A stretch of 50,148 nt of DNA from a virus. Where the stretch lies: the IMG/VR virus record IMGVR_UViG_3300010354_000133, positions 1 to 50,148 of that record. One strand, written 5' to 3'. The position numbers were made by a program, and so were the translations under genes. How positions within the stretch are numbered: the stretch's first letter is position 1; each line of letters starts with the position of its first letter. This document shows positions 35,426-44,034 of the stretch, in pieces. Below the pieces are notes generated by a model. That model had not been told where the DNA came from, searched no databases, and saw only the letters and a list, made by a program, of their open reading frames with translations.

Positions 35426-37411
35426 ATGACAGTCTATGATGAAAGAACGGCTGTATATCGGTATTTCACGGCCGACTTGCTTACAAATTCAATAATTGCC
35501 GAGCTTCCATTTAGCGATGTTTCATATGAACGTTCGATAAAAGGCGCCGGATCTTTTAGCGCCAAGCTGCCGGTGCTCACGTCAACAGCGGCATTCAATA
35601 CATATGAAAGTACTATGCCCGGTAGAACGGCCGTGTACATCGTACGCAATGATGTTTGCGTGTGGGGTGGAATCATCTGGGACAGGTCTTACAACGCTAT
35701 ACAACGGGAAATTACTATCAGTGGCTCTGAGTTTACAAGCTACTTCTACCATCGCAACATCTGGAAGACGTACACTCACGATTTTAGCGCCACGATCGTC
35801 GTTACCTCTGGTACTGCCGCAGTCACATTTGATAATGGAGACTACGAGGCCCCTGCCGGCTCAAGTGTAAAGGTTGTCTTCTATGAAGTGGGGGACTTTC
35901 AGTACAATGGAAACTACGTCGTTCTTTCAAGTCCAGCTCCGACAACGGCCGGCTTTTCTTTTTCAGCTCCGAGCATTCCTAATGGCACGTACACGCTGGC
36001 GACAATTTATGTGAGGACCGACGCGTATGACTACATGCGGCAACTTCTCGACTCCACGATGGTTGACTTTGTCAACATCGCATTTCCAAATGACGAGATC
36101 ACTCCCGCAGATAGCACGGCCTACCTCATATCGTCAATTACTCGCGCGTCAAACGTGGCGACGGTGGTTCTTTCTACCGACCACGATGCAGTTCTTGGGC
36201 AAACAGTTGAGATTAGAAATATCAGCGCGGCGTATGACGGAGAGTACGAAATTACATCTATACCGTCAGCATCGTCATTTACAATTGACAATACCGGGTC
36301 TAACGAAGGCCCACTTACATACTCTACTGCAACACTTACGGTGGCGCAGCGGGCGTATGTTACCACAACTGGCCTTGCGACATTGACAACGAGCGCTTCG
36401 CATGGCCTATCTCCCGGAGATGTTGTTAACATTGCTGGCGTCGATAACCCGAGCATTTCAACAAACATATTTGACGGTACTGGTTTTTCAGTTGTTTCAA
36501 CGCCGTCTTCAACAACATTCACGTACTCGACATTTCACACGCAGACAATTTCAACAGAGGCCGCAAGCGGAACTGTCACGGTGCGGCGCGAGGCCGTACT
36601 ATCAACATACGGGTCATTTGCGGCAAACTCTGACATTGGAATTGACTATTCAACTTCGGGCTACGCGAATAAAAACCTAGAAAACAAGACGTACAGAGGG
36701 TATGAACTGCGGTCAGTCGGCGAAGAATTGGATGAGTACTCCGACACAGTTGACGGGTTTGAGTACCGCGTTGACTGCGACTTTGATGAGAATGCTGGTT
36801 CTTTTACCAGAACTTTTGTATTTATTCCAATTAACTTTCCAAATCCTCCGGCGCCGGGCGAAGTCTCTCCTCCAAGTAGGTTTGGCGCTGACCGCGTTGT
36901 GTTTGAGTTCCCAGGCAACATTGTTGACATCACTGTTAAAGAGTCGGCAGAAAACGCCGCAACAAGGTTTTTTGTTGTTGGAAACATAAGCGATCTTGGC
37001 GACGAGATCAGTCAACCATACGCCGCGGCAACGGCACTCGACTTGCTCGACGCCGGGTGGCCGCTGCTCGACCAAGAGGAAGAGAAGAGCGACATCGCAG
37101 ACGAAGGCGAGCTGTACAACCACGCTGAGCGCTTTCTTAACGAGTTTAGGCCGCCAGTGGCTGACATTACTGTAACGGTAAACGGCTCGCTCAACCCGCA
37201 GGTCGGCTCGTACTCTCCCGGGGACTGGTGCTCGATCATCGCCGATGACGAGTTTATCCGCATGCGATTGTCAAGCGACCTTGAAGTTCGTGACACGGTT
37301 TTGGTTAGAAAAATCGATTCATTTAAGGTAAGCGTGCCAAACAATCCGTCATTTCCGGAAACAGTTTCTCTTGACCTGGTGACAGAGTGGGAGGTAGATA
37401 AGCGTGGCTAG
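35426..37411 (+). CDS. Tail-tip protein, ReqiPepy6 Gp37-like
   Basis: A 661-residue protein. The first 110 residues (S-Y-E-R-S-I-K-G-A-G-S-F, V-C-V-W-G-G-I-I-W-D-R) and the C-terminal third (R-P-P-V-A-D-I-T-V-T-V, P-G-D-W-C) match the layout of the ReqiPepy6 Gp37-like family, the tail hub or Tal equivalent in actinophages. Between them lie two or three inserted beta modules, at about nt 35800-36010, 36118-36345 and 36344-36590, the last very similar to the modules in the major tail and Dit-like proteins. The gene ends inside the next one (8 nt overlap). Confidence 0.75.
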   Translation: MTVYDERTAVYRYFTADLLTNSIIAELPFSDVSYERSIKGAGSFSAKLPVLTSTAAFNTYESTMPGRTAVYIVRNDVCVWGGIIWDRSYNAIQREITISGSEFTSYFYHRNIWKTYTHDFSATIVVTSGTAAVTFDNGDYEAPAGSSVKVVFYEVGDFQYNGNYVVLSSPAPTTAGFSFSAPSIPNGTYTLATIYVRTDAYDYMRQLLDSTMVDFVNIAFPNDEITPADSTAYLISSITRASNVATVVLSTDHDAVLGQTVEIRNISAAYDGEYEITSIPSASSFTIDNTGSNEGPLTYSTATLTVAQRAYVTTTGLATLTTSASHGLSPGDVVNIAGVDNPSISTNIFDGTGFSVVSTPSSTTFTYSTFHTQTISTEAASGTVTVRREAVLSTYGSFAANSDIGIDYSTSGYANKNLENKTYRGYELRSVGEELDEYSDTVDGFEYRVDCDFDENAGSFTRTFVFIPINFPNPPAPGEVSPPSRFGADRVVFEFPGNIVDITVKESAENAATRFFVVGNISDLGDEISQPYAAATALDLLDAGWPLLDQEEEKSDIADEGELYNHAERFLNEFRPPVADITVTVNGSLNPQVGSYSPGDWCSIIADDEFIRMRLSSDLEVRDTVLVRKIDSFKVSVPNNPSFPETVSLDLVTEWEVDKRG

Positions 37412-38774
37412 TAATCGGCGCAGGTCACTGCGCAAGCTAAGTAACTATGTCAATCGCATTGATCGCCGCGTAAAGCGCATGGCCCGCAGGCCTGCGCCGA
37501 CTCGAATCGCCGATCGCGCGGTGACGACGCAATCGATCGACGTTGGTGCTGTTACGACGATTGAACTTGCCGAAGGCGCCGTTACTTATGAGATCCTTGA
37601 CCCAGGAATTGAAACAGACATCGACAATGCCGCAACCGATGCCACGAACGCGCTGGCAACCGCAAACGGAAAGAACAAGGTATACCGTCAAACAACTCAG
37701 CCGACTGGTGGCACGTACGCCGACGGCGACCTGTGGTTTGACACCGACGACGACAACAAGATCTATCGGTACTCGTCTTCTACGTTAACCTGGGTCGGTT
37801 TTACTCTTGGCGACAATGCGCTGGCAAGTCTTAGCGCAAACAAGATTACTGCTGGAACTATCGACGCGAGCGTGATTACCGTGTCTAACATTGACGCCGG
37901 AAACATTACGGTCGGAACGCTTACCGGCATCGAGGTCATCGCAACGACTGGATCAATTGGGCAGTGGGTCATTCAATCTAACGGCATCGAGTCGCCGAAC
38001 GGCAACATCTATCTTTATGCTGACAACGGCGGTGCGGCATCGGTTGTTGTTGGCACTGGAGCAAGTAATCAAGTAGTTCTTAGTGACTCTGGCGCTCTTT
38101 ATTCTGTCTATGGCGCGAACGAGGCGACAATTAACTACCCAGACGGTGTAACCGCCTGGACGGTGCGGCTCGAAAACACCGGGACATCTACTCTTACAAA
38201 GATGTCGTACTACGGCATAATCGCTGAAGAGCCTGGCATTACTAGCTCTTGGCTCTTTGAAGACAGCATTGGCACTCAAGGCACGCTGTTTACTGACGTG
38301 ATTAGAACCTGGGGCGACCTTGGAATTCGTGTCACGCAAGGGTGGGGCTTTGCGTATGACGACGTTTCGGCCGGGCCAGGACTTCCAAACTTCATGGCGC
38401 TTCGCTGGGATAATCCAGACATAATTGGAATTGTTGACAACAATGCTTGGGCTGTTCTTGGTACGGCGTCTGATGCACGTGGAAAAATGAACGTTGCCAA
38501 TGCAGAAGCAGAGTACCTAGACGCGACATACAATAAGTTTAGAGTTGTTTCTTATAATCCAGTTGACATGCTTGATGAAGAAAACCTTCATCTATATCCA
38601 AAGCGACTCGGTGTGATCGCGCAGGAAGTAAAAGAATTTGCGCCGACTCTTGTCACTCAAAAGCCGTATGACAGCGAGGCAATGATGACTGTTCATTATG
38701 CTGGAATTGTGCCGTATCTCATACAGGCTGTTCAAGATCTTAACGACCGCCTAAAGATTGTTGAAGGAGCGTAG
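37404..38774 (+). CDS. Tail fibre or spike with S74 intramolecular chaperone domain
   Basis: A 456-residue protein with a GTG start overlapping the upstream stop; GGGAGG lies at 37389-37394. The N-terminus is basic. Residues 35-75 resemble trimeric fibre stalk sequence. A short domain at about 90-135 (P-T-G-G-T-Y-A-D-G-D-L-W-F-D-T) is common in phage tail fibres. Beta-rich receptor-binding candidates follow. Residues about 350-456 form a peptidase S74 (endosialidase chaperone) domain: A-S-D-A-R-G-K-M, L-G-V-I-A-Q-E-V and Y-A-G-I-V-P-Y-L-I-Q-A-V-Q. S74 domains assist trimerisation and often cut themselves off before a conserved Ser; Ser at about 355 is the candidate. Confidence 0.83.
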   Translation: MASNRRRSLRKLSNYVNRIDRRVKRMARRPAPTRIADRAVTTQSIDVGAVTTIELAEGAVTYEILDPGIETDIDNAATDATNALATANGKNKVYRQTTQPTGGTYADGDLWFDTDDDNKIYRYSSSTLTWVGFTLGDNALASLSANKITAGTIDASVITVSNIDAGNITVGTLTGIEVIATTGSIGQWVIQSNGIESPNGNIYLYADNGGAASVVVGTGASNQVVLSDSGALYSVYGANEATINYPDGVTAWTVRLENTGTSTLTKMSYYGIIAEEPGITSSWLFEDSIGTQGTLFTDVIRTWGDLGIRVTQGWGFAYDDVSAGPGLPNFMALRWDNPDIIGIVDNNAWAVLGTASDARGKMNVANAEAEYLDATYNKFRVVSYNPVDMLDEENLHLYPKRLGVIAQEVKEFAPTLVTQKPYDSEAMMTVHYAGIVPYLIQAVQDLNDRLKIVEGA

Positions 38775-38779
38775 TCCAG

Positions 38780-38956
38780 GTGACAAAGTCCGAATTGCGC
38801 CAAATTTTAGTTGACAAATCAAACGAGCTCGGTAGAGTTCTGAATAATGTCATAGTTGATAAGTATACCGACGTTGTTTGGAAGCGCTACTCGACACTGC
38901 TCGAGCAAGACGATCCAGAGACCATTGAAAAAATACGTTCAGACATATTCAACTGA
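38780..38956 (+). CDS. Small hypothetical protein (58 aa)
   Basis: A GTG start 5 nt after the fibre stop leads into 58 codons ending at TGA 38954-38956. The start codon sits in TCCAGGTGACA, so only a weak AGG lies nearby. The product (key residues L-R-Q-I-L-V-D-K-S-N-E-L-G) is helical, with a W-K-R-Y segment, and composition matches neighbouring phage genes. The frame fills the otherwise empty gap between the fibre gene and the next small gene. No family was recognised. Confidence 0.6.
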   Translation: MTKSELRQILVDKSNELGRVLNNVIVDKYTDVVWKRYSTLLEQDDPETIEKIRSDIFN

Positions 38957-38969
38957 CCAGGAGAGAAAA

Positions 38970-39161
38970 ATGAGAAAAGAAGAAGAAGTGACCGCAAGAA
39001 AAGATCAAGAAGACATTGAAATTGTAAAGCTAACGCTGGCCTCTACGCGGCAGCAACTGGCGCAGGCGATGGCCGTGTCGGCAGAGCTCGATGCTCGACT
39101 CGCCATTGAGCGGCAAAAGACCGCGCTGCTGCTCGACCAGCTCGCCGAGCGTGCAAAGTGA
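38970..39161 (+). CDS. Small coiled-coil protein (63 aa)
   Basis: The start is ATG 38970 after CAGGAGAG; the same frame is open further upstream, but that part overlaps the previous gene. The product is almost wholly helical, with heptad-like Leu/Ala spacing (L-T-L-A-S-T-R-Q-Q-L-A-Q-A-M) and a highly charged N-terminus. It could be a small oligomeric accessory protein near the tail genes. No function is assigned. Confidence 0.65.
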   Translation: MRKEEEVTARKDQEDIEIVKLTLASTRQQLAQAMAVSAELDARLAIERQKTALLLDQLAERAK

Positions 39162-39198
39162 TACTATAAAAATAGGCTAACACGGGAAACGACTAAAA

Positions 39199-39669
39199 AT
39201 GATACAAGTAAAAGATGGATCGCGGACTCTTCAGTTCAACGGAACTCTTCTTGGTAAGTCATCGTCTTGGAAGTCAGGATCGACGCGCTGGATCGAGTTT
39301 GAGCTGTATAGAACTGAAAGTGGGTCGTACATTCTTTCCCGCGTCGGCGTGTCGGTGACATTTCACGGCGCAGCGTGCCACCTTGTCAAGCGCTACGGAC
39401 TTCAAGAAGTACAACCAGAGCTGCTTAAGGTCGACGCCGTGCCGTGCCAAGACTGCCGGCCGTCGGCGGAGGCCGGTCTTGTTTTTCCAGAGAAAGACCG
39501 CTACTGGGCTCAAGTAAGTGATGATCCAGGCGCCGTGCTTGAGGCATTGTACAAGTATGACAATGCCGGCGCTCGGTACTTAACAAACGTAGCTCAACGG
39601 CTTCTTGAGGCCGCCGCGGCGGTTGACACTGGAATTGAATCGATCTATAAAATTGAGATGATCCCGTAA
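39199..39669 (+). CDS. Hypothetical phage protein (156 aa)
   Basis: It starts at ATG with a weak upstream GGGAAA. The N-terminal half is beta-rich and contains an A-C-H and a C-Q-D-C pair that could bind a metal. The C-terminal half is helical (Y-D-N-A-G-A-R-Y-L, V-A-Q-R-L-L-E-A-A). It lies between the tail module and the nucleotide metabolism genes. I do not recognise a family; a small regulatory or structural role cannot be separated from sequence alone. Confidence 0.65.
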   Translation: MIQVKDGSRTLQFNGTLLGKSSSWKSGSTRWIEFELYRTESGSYILSRVGVSVTFHGAACHLVKRYGLQEVQPELLKVDAVPCQDCRPSAEAGLVFPEKDRYWAQVSDDPGAVLEALYKYDNAGARYLTNVAQRLLEAAAAVDTGIESIYKIEMIP

Positions 39670-39720
39670 CTACGCGCTACCTATTGATATAGTTAGCAAT
39701 CTAATTACAAAGGGACGTTG

Positions 39721-40719
39721 ATGTTTATTGCGATTGAGGGTACTGACGCATCTGGAAAGACCTCGCTGTGCGCGGAGGTTGTTCGGCAGTTGAGAGAGCG
39801 CGGCCAAGTCGACACGCCGCACAAGGGTAAGCCCGAAGTAGAAACTCGAGCGTGGGCGCTCAACGAGTACGCGATCAGCATCGAAAGCGAGAACTTCTTT
39901 GACAATAATGTTGTCGCGGACAGGTGGCACTGGGGAGAGGTGACGTACGCTCCTCTAAAGCGCCCGCATACGTGCGTAGAGGACGACTACGGCCTGCTTG
40001 GAATGCCAGGCTGGCGCTGGGTCGAGATGTTTATGGCCTCTCGAGGCATGGCTCAGTTTTGGCTGTACCAGCCGCTCGATGTGATTCAGTCTCGGCTGCG
40101 CGGCCGCGGAGATGACTTTGTGTCAGAAGAAGATCTTGAGGTAGTCATTAAGCTCTACGAAAAGGCCGCAGGAGCAACTCACACGTTGCGGTCTAAGCTT
40201 ACTCCAGATCCGATTAGCTATTCCGAGATTCCAGAACTTGCGGCGTCGGTAATCGCCGCGGCCGAGGCCGCAGCAGATGAAGTTCGGCACCTTGCTCCAT
40301 TCAAAGAGTACATTGGATCTCCAAGGCCAGCAGCACTGCTTGTTGGGGACAACCGCAACAGAAAAGACGTAACTATTCTTCCATTCATGCCGGTCAATAA
40401 GAACTCTGGCGACTACCTCATGTCCGCGCTTCCAGAAACACTGTGGCGAGAGGTCGGAATTGTCAACTCTGATGACGTGTTTGGAGATCGGTTTGTTGAC
40501 CTCTGGAATAGTCTTCAGAATCCAACGATCATTGCACTTGGCCGAAAAGCATCCGCGCGGCTGAAAACATCTGGAGTCTCTGATGACGACGTCATTGTTG
40601 TTCCGCACCCGCAATATGTTCGCCGGTTTCACCACCACGACCGCGTAGAGTACGGAAACGCAATTGAAAGATTTATTCACATCGGAGCAGACAAGGAAGA
40701 TAAATGGATTCTTCGGTAA
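39721..40719 (+). CDS. Deoxynucleotide (thymidylate-like) kinase with C-terminal extension
   Basis: The start is ATG 39721; a TTG directly before it is less likely. The 332-residue product begins with a P-loop, G-T-D-A-S-G-K-T-S at 7-15, and a D-R-W motif near residue 64, as in thymidylate kinases. A lid-like R-L-R-G-R-G-D-D-F lies at about 125-135. Residues about 185-332 form a second domain with A-L-L-V-G-D-N, N-S-D-D, A-L-G-R-K-A and V-P-H-P-Q-Y. It has some look of the uracil-DNA glycosylase fold, but this is weak. The kinase should phosphorylate a dNMP. Its last 16 bases overlap the thymidylate-synthase-like gene, linking their expression. Confidence 0.75.
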   Translation: MFIAIEGTDASGKTSLCAEVVRQLRERGQVDTPHKGKPEVETRAWALNEYAISIESENFFDNNVVADRWHWGEVTYAPLKRPHTCVEDDYGLLGMPGWRWVEMFMASRGMAQFWLYQPLDVIQSRLRGRGDDFVSEEDLEVVIKLYEKAAGATHTLRSKLTPDPISYSEIPELAASVIAAAEAAADEVRHLAPFKEYIGSPRPAALLVGDNRNRKDVTILPFMPVNKNSGDYLMSALPETLWREVGIVNSDDVFGDRFVDLWNSLQNPTIIALGRKASARLKTSGVSDDDVIVVPHPQYVRRFHHHDRVEYGNAIERFIHIGADKEDKWILR

Positions 40720-41558
40720 AGCACATTGAAATTGAGGATGGAGTCAACGGGTACGTTGACTTAGTAAACCATGTTCTGCGGTGTGGTCAGCCTGCGGCAC
40801 CCCGCGGGCTGAACACGCTTGAGATTGAAGATGCGACAATTCATATCGCAAATCCAGTAAATGCTCTTCCACTTGGCGTGAACAGGGGCACGGTTCCAGG
40901 TATCGGCGCCGTTGAGGCCTGCCAGCTTCTTTCTGGTACGAGCTTTCCAAAGCTTGTGATCGACATCGGACCTCAATTTGCAAATTACACCGAGGATGAT
41001 GGAATGTTCCACGGTTCGTACGGAACACGAACCAAAGGTCAGTACGATGTCATGGTTGATCGACTCAAGAAAGATCCAGACACGCGTCAGGCTGTCGTAA
41101 CAATCTGGAATCCAGAGCGCGACATGCTCGAGAAAAAGCGCGACTACCCGTGCACCATCCTTCACCAGTTTCGCGTCCGACGCAATAGGCTCAACATGAG
41201 CGTGTACATGCGATCAAACGATGTCTGGCTTGGAGCCGCGTATGACTTTTTTCAGTTCACTCGCGTTCAGATTGCGATTGCGTCAATCCTCGGAATTGAG
41301 CCAGGCACCTACTCTCACCACGTCGGATCTCTTCATATCTACGCCGAAAACTTTGATGCGGCAGCCGCGCTTCGCAAGACAAGCAATGTTGCCGAGGTTC
41401 CGGCAATCACCGGGCGGACGTGGCGTGAGGTTGAGTCGTCATCTTTGATCGCGCTGCAGGCAACGTCGGATCGTTCGGCGTACTCGCGGGTAACTGACGC
41501 TGAGCGTTGGTACGCGGACGCGATGATCAAGGCAATCGAAAAGAATAGGAGCAACTAG
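40704..41558 (+). CDS. Thymidylate synthase family enzyme, probable dCMP hydroxymethylase
   Basis: A 284-residue protein. The catalytic Cys150 lies in D-Y-P-C, the phosphate-binding region is R-S-N-D at 170-173, and H-I-Y is at 211-213, all ThyA family marks. The position equal to E. coli ThyA Asn177, which hydrogen-bonds the uracil ring, is Asp181 (G-A-A-Y-D; codon at 41244). Asp here is the hallmark of dCMP hydroxymethylases such as T4 gp42 (Asp179) and switches preference to dCMP. The arginine pair of ThyA is T-R-Q here. The enzyme is therefore predicted to make 5-hydroxymethyl-dCMP, with dCMP methylation as alternative. It overlaps the dNMP kinase and is followed by a dCMP deaminase. The family is certain, the substrate inferred. 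Confidence 0.82.
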   Translation: MDSSVKHIEIEDGVNGYVDLVNHVLRCGQPAAPRGLNTLEIEDATIHIANPVNALPLGVNRGTVPGIGAVEACQLLSGTSFPKLVIDIGPQFANYTEDDGMFHGSYGTRTKGQYDVMVDRLKKDPDTRQAVVTIWNPERDMLEKKRDYPCTILHQFRVRRNRLNMSVYMRSNDVWLGAAYDFFQFTRVQIAIASILGIEPGTYSHHVGSLHIYAENFDAAAALRKTSNVAEVPAITGRTWREVESSSLIALQATSDRSAYSRVTDAERWYADAMIKAIEKNRSN

Positions 41559-41743
41559 TGTCTGAAGGCAAGGACTATTCATCTCCAATGAAAGAAGCGG
41601 CGATCAGCATGCACGAGCTATTCGTGACTCTTAAGGATGCTGGCTTTTCCCGCAAGGACGCGATCGAGCTGCTCGCCAAGGTCATGGCCGGCGCGATTGG
41701 AGACGCGATGAACAATCAAAAGAACAGTGAAAACGATGACTGA
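41558..41743 (+). CDS. Small helical phage protein (61 aa)
   Basis: The GTG start overlaps the upstream TAG by one base. The product has a helix-turn-helix-like pair of segments (M-H-E-L-F-V-T-L-K-D-A-G-F and D-A-I-E-L-L-A-K-V-M). Similar small proteins are frequent in actinophage early regions. The tail of the gene overlaps the dCMP deaminase start by 8 nt. Function is unknown. Confidence 0.65.
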   Translation: MSEGKDYSSPMKEAAISMHELFVTLKDAGFSRKDAIELLAKVMAGAIGDAMNNQKNSENDD

Positions 41744-42218
41744 TACTCGCCCGTCGTGGGACGAAACGTGGCTTTCTGTTGCCGAGACCGTGTCGCGACG
41801 GTCGCGGTGTTCGCGTGCTCAGATGGGCGCGGCGATTGTTTCTCATGACCAGCACATTGTCGCAACCGGGTACAACGGCCCGGCAGCAACTTGGCCAGAG
41901 TCAGGAACGTGCATCAATTGGTGCGACCGGGCCAAGGGAATCTCGCCGCTCGACAATGTATATGACGCGTGTCCGGCGATTCACGCCGAGGCTAATGCTC
42001 TGATGTATGTTGACAGGTCTCGAAGTCAGGGCGGAACAATCTACATCACTGCTCCACCGTGCATGCAGTGCGCAAAGCTTATCTCCAACTCAGGAGTTTC
42101 AAGAGTTGTATGCAGGTGGAGAAAAGAAGACAGCCATCGAAACCCGGCCAGTGTTCTTGAGTATCTTGAAAAATGTATGATTGAACTGACTGTAATTAAG
42201 GATCCAGATGTCAACTGA
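41736..42218 (+). CDS. dCMP deaminase family protein
   Basis: ATG 41736 is preferred over GTG 41727; it overlaps the upstream stop in ATGACTGA. The 160-residue product has the zinc motif H-A-E (83-85) and P-P-C-x2-C (Cys109, Cys112), plus an N-terminal R-S-R-C-S-R-A-Q-M-G-A segment typical of deoxycytidylate deaminases. Glu85 is the proton shuttle. The enzyme would convert dCMP to dUMP and so divert dCMP away from the neighbouring hydroxymethylase-like enzyme, or act on a modified dCMP. Four extra Cys/His in the middle may add a second zinc site, as in other phage dCMP deaminases. Confidence 0.85.
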   Translation: MTDTRPSWDETWLSVAETVSRRSRCSRAQMGAAIVSHDQHIVATGYNGPAATWPESGTCINWCDRAKGISPLDNVYDACPAIHAEANALMYVDRSRSQGGTIYITAPPCMQCAKLISNSGVSRVVCRWRKEDSHRNPASVLEYLEKCMIELTVIKDPDVN

Positions 42219-44034
42219 CAATTTGCAAGGCGTGCAACTTCACATAGTCGACAGCGTTGAGCGCGCAAGTGATTTTCTTCATTGGCTTAGCGAGCGCAGG
42301 CCGCACAACGCGATCGCAATCGACACTGAAACAGGCGAAATTCCTGGAAATCCACGCGAGCACTCGCTTTCACCGTGGCATGGACAGCTTCGTCTTGTTC
42401 AAGTCGGCGACGGAATGCAGGGTTGGTCAATACCGTGGGGCGAGTGGTCTGGGGTGTTCTATGAGGCAATGAGCAAGTTTGACGGCCCGATCATCTGCCA
42501 CAATGTCGCGTTTGAGGCCAGGTGGTTTGACGTGCAATCGCGCTGGGAGTTGCCGTGGCATCGAGTGCACGACACGATGATTATGGCTCACATCATTGAC
42601 CCGCTCGGCTCGGGCGCGCTCAAGCGCCTTGCCGCGCTTCACGTTGACGGTCGCGCTGTCGCGCTCCAGGAAACACTTGACGTTGAGCTTTCAAAGAACG
42701 GGTGGACATGGGGAACCGTTCCAGTAAACTTTCAACCGTATTGGTCGTACGGCGCTCTTGACTGCGTTCTTACAACGCGCTTGTGGGAAAAGTTCTACGA
42801 GAAGTGCGGACCAGACGGACCATACCAGCGGCCCTATGAGCTCGAGATGGCGACACGCAGGATCGTCACTCGGATGGAACTTAACGGCGCTCGTGTCAAC
42901 CTTGACTACTCAAGAAGAAAGTTTAGCGAGCTCAGCGACTACAGCGAGTCTGTAAAGACCTGGGCCAAGAAAACGTACAACGGCGTCTCGATAACAAGCA
43001 ACCAGCAGCTCGTTCGCTTGTTTGAAAGCATCGGAGCAGAGATCACAGAGTACACGCCGACGGGCCAAAAGTCATGTACAAAGGATCAGCTCAAGATGCT
43101 GATTCGCGACGGAAATGACGAGGTCAAGCAGCTCGCGGACTCCGTGTTGAAACAGCGCAAGGCCGACAAACTTGCCAACACGTACTTTGCAAACTTCATC
43201 AACGGCAACATCAATGGAATAGTTCATCCTTCGGTAAGAACTCTCGGCGCGCGTACGAGCAGGATGTCAATTACTGACCCCGCGCTTCAAACTCTTCCAA
43301 AAGGAGACGATGTTGTTCGCCGCGCGTTCATTCCAAAAGACGAAGATCACGTGATTGTCACCAGCGACCTTGACCAGGTCGAGTTCCGCATGTTTGCAAG
43401 TCTCGCCGACGACCCCAACCTTACGGCAATGTTCAACATCGCCGACTCAACGGGTTCAGATCCGTTTACGGAGATCGGCCGCGAGGTGTACTCAGATCCG
43501 ACGATGCAGAAGTCAGATAAGCGCCGAAACCTCATCAAGAGCATGGTCTACGGCCGCCTGTATGGCGCCGGCGTCGCAAAGCAGGCGCTAACGGCAGGCG
43601 TTCACGAGGTGCAGATGAAGTCGGTATCTGACGCGTTTGACGCAAGATTCCCTGGAATGACGCACTTCCAGCGCAGCATTGAAGATGTCGGAATGCGCCG
43701 GTTCAAGACCGAAGGCCAAGGCTACGTTTACACGTGGACAGGGCGCAGGCTCCCATGTGACGACAACCGCGTGTACACGCTGGTTAACTATCTGATTCAG
43801 GGTGGAGCGGCCGAAGTCTTTAAGAGCAACCTTGTAAAGCTCGACCAAGCAGATCTTACCGAGTTGCTGATCGTTCCAGTGCACGACGAAATCGTGCTCA
43901 ACGCGCCGAGAGAAGACGCAGAAGAGATCAAGCAGCTCGTTCGTAAGTGTATGACAACAACCGAGGGCTGGAACGTTCCGTTGACAGCAGATGTTGATGG
44001 TCCTCTCGAAAGCTGGGGAGATAAGTACCGGTGA
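42208..44034 (+). CDS. Family A DNA polymerase with 3'-5' exonuclease
   Basis: A 608-residue protein overlapping the deaminase by 11 nt. The exonuclease domain has D39-T-E41, H-N-V-A-F-E (98-103) and Y181-x3-D185. At the Exo II position the usual Asp is Glu103, so proofreading may be reduced. Polymerase motif A is D387-L-D-Q-V-E392. Motif B has R440, K444 and Y448-G, with Tyr at the position linked to dideoxynucleotide acceptance. Motif C is H559-D560-E561. There is no 5'-3' exonuclease domain. The size is typical of phage polymerases, which replicate the genome. GTGA overlap couples it to the next gene. Confidence 0.93.
   Translation: MSTDNLQGVQLHIVDSVERASDFLHWLSERRPHNAIAIDTETGEIPGNPREHSLSPWHGQLRLVQVGDGMQGWSIPWGEWSGVFYEAMSKFDGPIICHNVAFEARWFDVQSRWELPWHRVHDTMIMAHIIDPLGSGALKRLAALHVDGRAVALQETLDVELSKNGWTWGTVPVNFQPYWSYGALDCVLTTRLWEKFYEKCGPDGPYQRPYELEMATRRIVTRMELNGARVNLDYSRRKFSELSDYSESVKTWAKKTYNGVSITSNQQLVRLFESIGAEITEYTPTGQKSCTKDQLKMLIRDGNDEVKQLADSVLKQRKADKLANTYFANFINGNINGIVHPSVRTLGARTSRMSITDPALQTLPKGDDVVRRAFIPKDEDHVIVTSDLDQVEFRMFASLADDPNLTAMFNIADSTGSDPFTEIGREVYSDPTMQKSDKRRNLIKSMVYGRLYGAGVAKQALTAGVHEVQMKSVSDAFDARFPGMTHFQRSIEDVGMRRFKTEGQGYVYTWTGRRLPCDDNRVYTLVNYLIQGGAAEVFKSNLVKLDQADLTELLIVPVHDEIVLNAPREDAEEIKQLVRKCMTTTEGWNVPLTADVDGPLESWGDKYR

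Noticed and set aside
38856-38969. Upstream extension of the 63-residue coiled-coil gene
   Set aside because: The extension runs through the 58-codon gene in another frame; ATG 38970 has a clear ribosome binding site.
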